Shown here: in pieces, positions 57,846 to 64,000 of the stretch
How the letters are laid out: the number at the start of each line of letters is the position of its first letter
Position numbering within the stretch: the first letter of the stretch is position 1
From: DASVEG01 sp035540495
Lineage (GTDB): Bacteria > Actinomycetota > Acidimicrobiia > Acidimicrobiales > CADCTF01
NCBI GenBank assembly: GCA_035540495.1
Contig: DATLGL010000024.1
Coordinates: 3,234 to 67,233 of the forward strand
Reading direction: 5' to 3'
DNA length: 64,000 nucleotides
The notes under the pieces: model-generated
Told to the model about the DNA's origin: nothing
Seen by the model: only the letters and a program-made list of their open reading frames with translations
Databases searched by the model: none
Translations under genes and position numbers: made by a program

Positions 57846-59819
57846 ATGGCTCCGAGCGATCGCACGCCCGAACCCACGATCGAGGCGTACTACCTGGAAG
57901 ACCGCACCTTCCCGCCGCCGCCCGAGTTCGCCAGCGCAGCCAACCTCAACGACTGGTCCCTTCACGAGCGCGCCGACGCCGGCTGGGAGACGTTCTGGGC
58001 CGAGCAGGCCGAGGAGCTCCTCGATTGGAACGAGCGGTGGGAGAAGGTGCTCGAGTGGGACCTTCCGTTCGCTCGCTGGTTCCTCAACGGCAAGCTCAAC
58101 GTGTCGTACAACTGCCTCGACCGCCACGTCGAGGCCGGCAGGGGCGACAAGGTCGCGTTCCACTGGGAAGGCGAGCCCGGCGACACCCGCACGATCACCT
58201 ACGACGAGCTCCTCGGCGACGTCCAGCGGTTCGCCAACGTCCTCAAGAACCTCGGCGTCGCCAAGGGCGACCGGGTCAACATCTACATGCCGATGATCCC
58301 GGAAGCGATCGTCGCCATGCTCGCCTGCGCGCGCATCGGCGCCCCCCACAGCGTCGTGTTCGGGGGCTTCTCCGCGGAGGCGCTCCGCGACCGGATCCTC
58401 GACGCCGAAGCGAAGGTCCTCGTCACCGCCGACGGCGGCTACCGCCGCGGCGCGCCGAGCCTGTTGAAGCCGAACGCCGATCTCGCATGCGCGGAGACGC
58501 CGAGCATCCAGCACGTCGTCGTCGTGCGCCGCACGAACAGCGACGTCGACATGCAGGACGGACGGGACCACTGGTGGCACGACCTCATGGAGACCGCCGA
58601 CCCCGAGTGCCCAGCGGAGCCGATGGACTCCGAAGACCTGCTCTACCTGCTCTACACGTCGGGCACGACCGGGAAGCCGAAGGGGATCATGCACTCGAGC
58701 GGCGGCTACCTGCTCCAGTGCGCGTTCACCCACCGCTACGTGTTCGACCTCAAGCCGGACACCGACATCTACTGGTGCACGGCCGACATCGGCTGGGTCA
58801 CGGGCCACAGCTACATCGTCTACGGGCCGCTCGCGAACGGGGCGACGAGCGTGATCTACGAGGGCACCCCCGACACGCCCGACAAGGACCGCTTCTGGGA
58901 CATCGTCGAGCGCTACAAGGTCACGATCTTCTACACCGCTCCGACGGCGATCCGGACGTTCATGAAGTGGGGCACCGACTACCCCGCGAAGCACGACATG
59001 TCGTCGCTGCGGCTGCTCGGCAGCGTCGGCGAGCCGATCAACCCCGAGGCGTGGGTCTGGTACCACCAGAACATCGGCGGCGAGCGCTGCCCGATCGTCG
59101 ACACGTGGTGGCAGACCGAGACCGGAGCGATCATGATCAGCCCGCTCCCGGGCCTCACGACGACGAAGCCGGGGAGCGCGACGTTCCCCCTCCCGGGCAT
59201 CGGCGCCGAGGTCGTCGACGACCAGGGGCAGAAGGTCGAGGTCGGCGGCGGCTACCTCACCCTCACCCGGCCGTGGCCGTCGATGCTGCGTGGCATCTAC
59301 GGCGATCCGCAGCGATATCGCGAGACGTACTGGTCGCGCTTCGAGGGTCGCTACTTCGCCGGTGACGGCGCCAAGCTCGACGACGACGGTTACCTGTGGC
59401 TGCTCGGCCGCGTCGACGACGTCATGAACGTATCGGGCCACCGGGTGTCGACCACCGAGGTCGAGTCGGCCCTGGTCGACCACCACAAGGTCGCCGAAGC
59501 AGCGGTCGTCGGAGCGAACGACGCCACGACGGGCCAGGCCATCATCGCCTACGTCACCGTGAAGGGCGGGAACGAGACGACGGAAGAGCTCGGTCAGGAG
59601 CTGCGCCAGCACGTCGCCAAGAAGATCGGTGCGATCGCGAGGCCGAAGACGGTGATCTTCACCGACGATCTCCCGAAGACCCGCTCCGGGAAGATCATGC
59701 GCCGGCTGCTTCGCGACGTCGCCGAGGGACGCGCGCTCGGCGACACCACCACCCTCGCCGACGCGAACGTCGTCGAGGAGATCAAGCGTCGGGCCAGCCA
59801 GAGCCCCACCGAGGAGTGA
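57846..59819 (+). CDS. acs: Acetyl-CoA synthetase (AMP-forming)
   Basis: Activates acetate with ATP and CoA. 657 residues, full length. Motifs: YTSGTTGKPKGIMH (ATP/phosphate loop), TADIGWVTGHSYIVYGPL, WWQTETG, the hinge/ribose region YFAGDGAKLDDDGYLWLLGR, VSGHR, and PKTRSGKIMRR with the catalytic, acetylatable Lys. The ATG at 57846 follows a -10 hexamer; an ORF reading from 57774 starts within the sppA promoter and is rejected. The stop overlaps the next GTG. Confidence 0.95.
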   Translation: MAPSDRTPEPTIEAYYLEDRTFPPPPEFASAANLNDWSLHERADAGWETFWAEQAEELLDWNERWEKVLEWDLPFARWFLNGKLNVSYNCLDRHVEAGRGDKVAFHWEGEPGDTRTITYDELLGDVQRFANVLKNLGVAKGDRVNIYMPMIPEAIVAMLACARIGAPHSVVFGGFSAEALRDRILDAEAKVLVTADGGYRRGAPSLLKPNADLACAETPSIQHVVVVRRTNSDVDMQDGRDHWWHDLMETADPECPAEPMDSEDLLYLLYTSGTTGKPKGIMHSSGGYLLQCAFTHRYVFDLKPDTDIYWCTADIGWVTGHSYIVYGPLANGATSVIYEGTPDTPDKDRFWDIVERYKVTIFYTAPTAIRTFMKWGTDYPAKHDMSSLRLLGSVGEPINPEAWVWYHQNIGGERCPIVDTWWQTETGAIMISPLPGLTTTKPGSATFPLPGIGAEVVDDQGQKVEVGGGYLTLTRPWPSMLRGIYGDPQRYRETYWSRFEGRYFAGDGAKLDDDGYLWLLGRVDDVMNVSGHRVSTTEVESALVDHHKVAEAAVVGANDATTGQAIIAYVTVKGGNETTEELGQELRQHVAKKIGAIARPKTVIFTDDLPKTRSGKIMRRLLRDVAEGRALGDTTTLADANVVEEIKRRASQSPTEE

Positions 59820-60334
59820 CGTCGCCGGGCACGGGGCGCATCGATCCCGACAACTGGGTCTGGCGGCAGGGACCCGTCGACGGAGGCCCGACCGTCGTCT
59901 TCGACATCGACGGCGTGCTCTCCGACGCGGCCGGGCGCCAGCACTTCATCGAGGGCGGAACGGGCCGGCGGCGCGACTGGGACGCCTTCTTCGAAGCCTG
60001 CGGTGAAGACCCGCTCATCGACGAGGTCGGGCGCCTCCTCGAGCTTCTCGACGACGACCTGCGCATCATCTTGCTGACCGGCCGCCCGGTTCGGGTGCAA
60101 CCGCAGACACTGGCTTGGCTGCGCCACTGGGACCTGCGGTGGGACCTGCTCGTGATGCGCGACTGGGGCGACTACTCGGCCGCACGCGAGTTCAAGCGGT
60201 GGTGCATCTCCGACTTCCGCCGGTACGGCTTCGACCTGCGGCTCTCGTTCGAGGACGACCCGCGCAACGTCGAGATGTTCCGAGCCGAAGGCGTGCCGTG
60301 CGTGTACATCCACTCGGGGTACTTCGACCGCTGA
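59816..60334 (+). CDS. HAD-superfamily phosphatase-like protein
   Basis: 172 residues. HAD motif I FDIDGVL (nucleophile D30, D32), motif II LLTGRP, and an acidic motif III SFEDDPRN. Resembles the small HAD phosphatases related to the polynucleotide kinase 3'-phosphatase domain; the cap is small. GTG start inside the acs stop (GTGA), so it is translationally coupled to acetyl-CoA synthetase. The substrate is unknown; a repair of side products of Acs is only a guess. Confidence 0.75.
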   Translation: MTSPGTGRIDPDNWVWRQGPVDGGPTVVFDIDGVLSDAAGRQHFIEGGTGRRRDWDAFFEACGEDPLIDEVGRLLELLDDDLRIILLTGRPVRVQPQTLAWLRHWDLRWDLLVMRDWGDYSAAREFKRWCISDFRRYGFDLRLSFEDDPRNVEMFRAEGVPCVYIHSGYFDR

Positions 60335-60353
60335 GGCGCGTTCCGCCGGTACG

Positions 60354-60372
60354 CTCGGGCGCGCAGCCCGAG
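60354..60372. terminator. Hairpin between the HAD gene and the cupredoxin gene
   Basis: CTCGGGC (60354-60360) and GCCCGAG (60366-60372) form a 7-base stem with a 5-base loop, 19 bases after the HAD stop. No T-run follows, so it may be a weak terminator or a 5' leader structure of the next gene. TACGCT at 60350-60355, a possible -10 hexamer, overlaps it. Confidence 0.4.
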
Positions 60373-60395
60373 GGGGCTTCGGACGGGGAGAGGGA

Positions 60396-61649
60396 ATGCG
60401 GCGGGTAGTTCTGGTGATGGTCTTGGCCGTGTCGCTGTTGGCCGGGTGCGGCAGCGGTGACACGTCGACGGCCGGGGGCGGCGAGGTTCGCACCGTGCTC
60501 GTCGACTACCAGCACGATGAGTTCGCGTCGGCCTTCCTCCGCTACTACCCGGAGAAGGTGACGGTCCGACCCGGCGACACCGTTCGCTTCAAGCAGCAGT
60601 GGACCGGCGAGCCCCACAGCGTGACCATGGGCCAGGTCGTCGACAAGGTCTTCGGGTACGCAGAGCTGCTCCAGAAGTACGACTCGGAGGAGGAGGCCCT
60701 CGCCGACGGTGTCTCCCAGGAGACGGTCGACGACGTCCTACGGACGATGGCCCGGATTCCGGGGATGCTCGAGTGGGAAGCGGGCGAGGTCTACCAGCAG
60801 GGAGCCCAGACCTGCGCGATCGACGACCTCGACGACGTGCCGGCGTTCACCACACCCGACGACGAGATCGATCCCGACGCCACGTGCCCGAACCTCGGCG
60901 AGCCCCTCCCCGCCTTCAACGGGCAGGGCCTCTACAACAGCGGCTTCATTCCGTACACCGGCGAGAAGGGCAACGTCTTCGACGTCCCGCTGGCGGACGA
61001 TCTCGAGCCGGGTACCTACATGTACTTCTGCAACTACCACTGGCTGCAGATGTCCGGACAGATCGAGGTCGTCGACAAGGGTTCAGCCATCCCCTCGCAG
61101 TCGGAGGTGAGCAGCCAGGCCCGCCGCGAGGTGCTCGAGGACGCGAAGCTCCCGCTCCAGCAGGTGCGCGAGGCCCGCAAGACCAAGGGCGGATCGAAGA
61201 TCGGCGACCTGGAGGTTCCGCTCGCCGGCCGGCAGGCCGACGAGGACTTCGCCGTGATCATCAACGAGTTCCTGCCGAAGAACGCCGGCGCCAAGGTGGG
61301 CGAGCCGGTGACGTGGACCTTCGACGGCGCCGCGCACACGGTCAGCTTCAACGTGCCGAAGTACTTCCCGATCTTCGACGTCCGCAAGGACGGAACCGTG
61401 TTCCGCAACCCCAACGCGTACGAACCGGTAGGGGTCGAGGTGCCGGAACGAGAGGAGGGGCCGCCCGATGAAGATCCACCCTCGCTCGAGGTCGACGCGG
61501 GCGAGTGGAACGGCAAGGGCGGGTTCTTGTCGTCGGGTGAGCTCTATCCGGGCGACAAGTTCACGATCACCTTCACGAAGCAGGGCACGTACCCGTACGC
61601 GTGCGTCCTCCATCCGCAGATGGTCGGAACGGTCGAAGTTCGCAACTAG
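60396..61649 (+). CDS. Lipoprotein with two cupredoxin domains (copy 1)
   Basis: 417 residues. Lipobox LLAGC with the lipidated Cys at 18. Domain 1 (about 33-232): copper ligands H74 (GEPHSVTMG), C212, H215, M219 (CNYHWLQM), with a long insertion that carries a Cys pair (QTCAID, ATCPNL), probably a disulfide. Domain 2 (about 285-417): H314, C403, H406, M409 (CVLHPQM), amicyanin-like. Both sites look complete for type 1 copper, so the protein should carry electrons or sense copper at the cell surface. ATG behind GGGGAGAGGG. Confidence 0.85.
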   Translation: MRRVVLVMVLAVSLLAGCGSGDTSTAGGGEVRTVLVDYQHDEFASAFLRYYPEKVTVRPGDTVRFKQQWTGEPHSVTMGQVVDKVFGYAELLQKYDSEEEALADGVSQETVDDVLRTMARIPGMLEWEAGEVYQQGAQTCAIDDLDDVPAFTTPDDEIDPDATCPNLGEPLPAFNGQGLYNSGFIPYTGEKGNVFDVPLADDLEPGTYMYFCNYHWLQMSGQIEVVDKGSAIPSQSEVSSQARREVLEDAKLPLQQVREARKTKGGSKIGDLEVPLAGRQADEDFAVIINEFLPKNAGAKVGEPVTWTFDGAAHTVSFNVPKYFPIFDVRKDGTVFRNPNAYEPVGVEVPEREEGPPDEDPPSLEVDAGEWNGKGGFLSSGELYPGDKFTITFTKQGTYPYACVLHPQMVGTVEVRN

Positions 61650-61713
61650 GTCGCGAACGGCGAGAACACCGGTTACGCCTCACTTCGTCACGAGAGCTGC
61701 CGAACGGCAGTCC

Positions 61714-62925
61714 GTGCGCCGTCCTCGCGCGCTCGTTCTCCTGAGCGCGCTTGCCCTCATCAGCGTGTCGTGCGGATCGGTCCCGTTCCTGAGTGGCGGC
61801 GGCACGACCCGTCGAGTCCTCGTCGACTACAAGCACGACGAGTTCTCGGCCTCGTTCCTCAACTACTTCCCCCGGACGGTGCGGGCCCGTCCGGGCGACA
61901 CCATCGAGTTCCGCCAGCAGTGGACGGGCGAGCCGCACACGGTCACGATGGGGACTCTCGTCGACACCCTCGGCAAGCCGTACTGGGAGTTCCTCCGAGA
62001 CCACCGTGCGGGCGAGAACGTCGACGTTCGCAACCCACCGGAAGCGCCGGGGTTCAAGCAGCTGCCGACGATGCTCGAGGTCGACGACTTCGAGCGGATC
62101 GTGCAGGCCGCGGCCCAGCCCTGTTACCGCGACACCTGGGTCCCCGACGTCCGTGACATCGACGAGCCGTGCCCGAAGCGGGAGCAGCCGAAGTTCACCG
62201 GGCGTCAGGCGTACTACAGCAGCGGCTTCATCCCGAACGAGGGTGAGGAGCCCGGCGTCTTCACGGTCCCGCTCAGCGACGACATCCTCCCGGGGACGTA
62301 CAACTACTACTGCAACTACCACGGCCCGACGATGAGCGGCGCGATCGAGGTCGTCGACGACGGCGAACCGGTCGACGACCAGATCGCCATCAACCGGAAG
62401 GCCCGTACCGAGGCAGGCGTGCTCGTCCGCGACCTGGCTGGCGTGCTCGAGCGCCAGCGCAGCGGTCAGGACATCGCGCCGCTCCCCGTCGTCGGCGGCT
62501 ATCCCGAAGACCGGCCGCTGTTCACCGCGTTCCTCAACGAGTACGTCCCGAGCACCGTCGACGCCAAGGTGGGTGAACCCGTCACGTGGAGCTTCTACGG
62601 CGGTCACACGCTGAGCTTCAACGTGCCGAAGTTCTTCCCGGTGTTCGAGGTTCGTGACGACGGATTCGTCTCCTTCAACGCGCAGGCGTGGAAGGCGATC
62701 GGGTGGCCCGAGCGGCCGGAGCAGACGAACCCACCAACGGCGGTGCACATCGACGCCGGAGAGTGGGACGGATCCGGCGGCCTGCGCTCGACGAGTTGGG
62801 ACTTCGGCGGCCCGTACGGCAAGACGTTCGATACCTTCAGTCTCACGTTCACCAAGCCGGGCGATTACCCCTTCGCATGTCTGCTCCACCCGGCCATGGT
62901 CGGGAAGGTCGTGGTGTCGGAATGA
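61714..62925 (+). CDS. Lipoprotein with two cupredoxin domains (copy 2)
   Basis: 403 residues, paralogue of the preceding gene. Lipobox-like LISVSC in the N-terminal signal. Shared blocks: RRVLVDYKHDEFSASFLNYF, QQWTGEPHTVTMG, CNYHGPTMSG, and the second site CLLHPAM with H in GGHTLSFN. The inner Cys pair is conserved (QPCYRD, EPCPKR). The GTG at 61714 gives the signal peptide; the frame is open upstream but lacks a better start. It overlaps the next gene (ATGA), so it and the membrane protein are probably made together. Confidence 0.82.
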   Translation: MRRPRALVLLSALALISVSCGSVPFLSGGGTTRRVLVDYKHDEFSASFLNYFPRTVRARPGDTIEFRQQWTGEPHTVTMGTLVDTLGKPYWEFLRDHRAGENVDVRNPPEAPGFKQLPTMLEVDDFERIVQAAAQPCYRDTWVPDVRDIDEPCPKREQPKFTGRQAYYSSGFIPNEGEEPGVFTVPLSDDILPGTYNYYCNYHGPTMSGAIEVVDDGEPVDDQIAINRKARTEAGVLVRDLAGVLERQRSGQDIAPLPVVGGYPEDRPLFTAFLNEYVPSTVDAKVGEPVTWSFYGGHTLSFNVPKFFPVFEVRDDGFVSFNAQAWKAIGWPERPEQTNPPTAVHIDAGEWDGSGGLRSTSWDFGGPYGKTFDTFSLTFTKPGDYPFACLLHPAMVGKVVVSE

Positions 62926-64000
62926 CGGCTGTCGCGCCTTCGCCTTCGACCACCGGCGTCGCGGTGCCGCGTGCCGCCGAGGGCGGCAAGACCGAGGTCG
63001 CGCCGCCGACCATGGTCGAGAGGGTCGGCAACGCCGCCTTCCTCGCGTTCTTCGCCCTCTACGCAGGGTTCGCCATCGGCGTGCTGGCTATGGGTGTCGG
63101 TGCGGTGGCCGCGAAGCACAACCTCGGTCTCCACGACAGCCTCCACGAGTGGGGGCTCACCGATTCGACGTGGGGGCGCATCTCGCTGCGGATGGCCGAC
63201 TCGTCCCACCGGGCCGAGTCACTGCCGGCGCTGGCGCTCGACTACGGGTTCAGCCTGTTCAACCTCGCCCTGGCGACCGTGCTCGTGTGGCTCCGCCGCC
63301 ACGAGCGGACCGCCCGTCTCCTCGCCATCGGCATGGTCGGCACCGCGGCGATCTTCAACCTCCAGGCGCAGGCTGTCTATGAGATCCTCTCGCCGTCCGC
63401 GCTCGAGGAGCTGACCCATGACGCGTTCCACCTGATCGCGTCGTTGTCGTACCTCGCGGCGATGGTGCTCTTCCCCGACGGTCGCCTCGTGCCGCGCTGG
63501 AGCCGAGCCAAGGCCCTCGCGTTCCACGCTGCGGTGTCGGTGGCGATCGGTCCGCTCGCTCTGCTGGTCCGCGGTAGCGGTCTCACCGTCGGCCTCGTCA
63601 TGGCCTTCGGTGTCATGACCCCTGCCGTCGGCGTGGCGGCGCAGCTCTACCGGTACCGCCGGGCCGACAACGCGCTCGAACGCCAGCAGGCCCGCCTGGT
63701 GTTCTGGGCGCTCGCGCCCGCGCTCATCGTCGGCCTGTTCGCGCTCGTGTACGCCTCGCAGAACTCGACCGGGCCGGAGTTCGAGGGCCGCGATCTCTTC
63801 GAGTTGCCCGTTGCCATCTTCCGGGTCTTCCAGCCGGTCTTCGCGGTGATCCCGGTCGCCCTGTTCGTGGGCATCCTCCGGTACCGGCTGTGGGACATCG
63901 ACCGCCTCATCAGCCGGACCCTCGTGTACTCCGTGCTCGCCGGCTTCGTGTCGGCGGTGTACATCGGCGTCGTCGTCGGTCTCGGTGCGCTCGTCGGCGG
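62922..64000 (+). CDS. Multi-helix membrane protein resembling the sensor part of actinobacterial histidine kinases (3' end outside window)
   Basis: The open frame runs to the window end (359 codons seen). About eight hydrophobic helices; the stretch RYRLWDIDRLISRTLVYSVLAGF is typical of the membrane region preceding the kinase domain of NarL-partner type sensor kinases in actinobacteria. No kinase motif is inside the window, so the kinase function is predicted only. ATG overlaps the stop of cupredoxin copy 2. It lacks a match in annotated ORFs because it is unfinished, but codon use and hydrophobicity leave little doubt that it is coding. Confidence 0.75.
   Translation, partial: MTAVAPSPSTTGVAVPRAAEGGKTEVAPPTMVERVGNAAFLAFFALYAGFAIGVLAMGVGAVAAKHNLGLHDSLHEWGLTDSTWGRISLRMADSSHRAESLPALALDYGFSLFNLALATVLVWLRRHERTARLLAIGMVGTAAIFNLQAQAVYEILSPSALEELTHDAFHLIASLSYLAAMVLFPDGRLVPRWSRAKALAFHAAVSVAIGPLALLVRGSGLTVGLVMAFGVMTPAVGVAAQLYRYRRADNALERQQARLVFWALAPALIVGLFALVYASQNSTGPEFEGRDLFELPVAIFRVFQPVFAVIPVALFVGILRYRLWDIDRLISRTLVYSVLAGFVSAVYIGVVVGLGALVG

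Noticed and set aside
1..64000. CRISPR array, tRNA or rRNA genes, insertion sequences
   Set aside because: No regularly spaced repeats, no tRNA-like CCA-ended folds or rRNA blocks, and no transposase reading frames were noticed while reading; a covariance-model search was not possible here.

Overview
The window is 64 kb of very GC-rich, densely coded bacterial DNA. Frequent GTG/TTG starts, a predicted F420-dependent luciferase-like oxidoreductase, a Rieske/cytochrome c cluster and an L,D-transpeptidase with glycine/aromatic repeats suggest an actinobacterium, most likely of the Acidimicrobiia (Ilumatobacter-like). That placement is inference from gene content; no rRNA gene is present to test it. 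No gap without a gene exceeds 300 bases; the longest are 39445-39579 and 55767-55933, and both hold palindromes described below. I saw no tRNA, rRNA, CRISPR array or insertion sequence.

Layout. (1) 1-2507: the end of a cytochrome bc-type cluster (Rieske protein cut by the window edge, membrane-anchored diheme cytochrome c, unknown membrane protein). (2) 2527-18005: a complete 14-gene complex I operon, nuoA to nuoN, almost every junction overlapping. (3) 18083-25431: an unknown protein, a ClpP-like protease homologue, a cyclic-nucleotide-domain patatin facing a second cyclic-nucleotide-domain protein, an MMPL transporter, an unknown protein and an LLM oxidoreductase. (4) 25460-35891: two MFS transporters end to end, then a minus-strand run NERD protein - AddB-like - AddA-like - GAF/ATPase - MFS. 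(5) 35982-39444: ECF sigma factor and zinc-finger anti-sigma factor, homogentisate dioxygenase, and a Pro/Thr/Val-rich one-helix membrane protein. (6) 39580-50107: a second complex I operon of 11 genes lacking nuoE, nuoF and nuoG, followed at once by a MidA/NDUFAF7-type methyltransferase. (7) 51266-57802: FAD oxidoreductase, PrmC-like methyltransferase, repeat-bearing L,D-transpeptidase, an AbiEi/DUF559 gene between two copies of an extragenic palindrome, and SppA. (8) 57846-64000: acetyl-CoA synthetase coupled to a HAD phosphatase-like gene, then two tandem double-cupredoxin lipoproteins overlapping the start of a membrane protein that resembles actinobacterial sensor kinases and is cut by the window end.

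How they work together. Regions 1, 2 and 6 form a respiratory chain: NADH is oxidised by the 14-subunit enzyme, quinol by the bc-type complex, and the 11-subunit enzyme probably accepts electrons from another donor (ferredoxin, F420H2) or borrows NuoEFG. Acs and homogentisate dioxygenase feed acetate and aromatic carbon into central metabolism. Several genes heading transcription units lack a Shine-Dalgarno sequence but have a TAnnnT-type -10 hexamer 6-9 bases before the start codon, which points to leaderless transcripts. The most unusual pieces are the palindrome-flanked AbiEi/DUF559 gene, the NADH-module-less complex I next to a complex I assembly methyltransferase homologue, and the paired double-cupredoxin lipoproteins leading into a sensor-like membrane protein.
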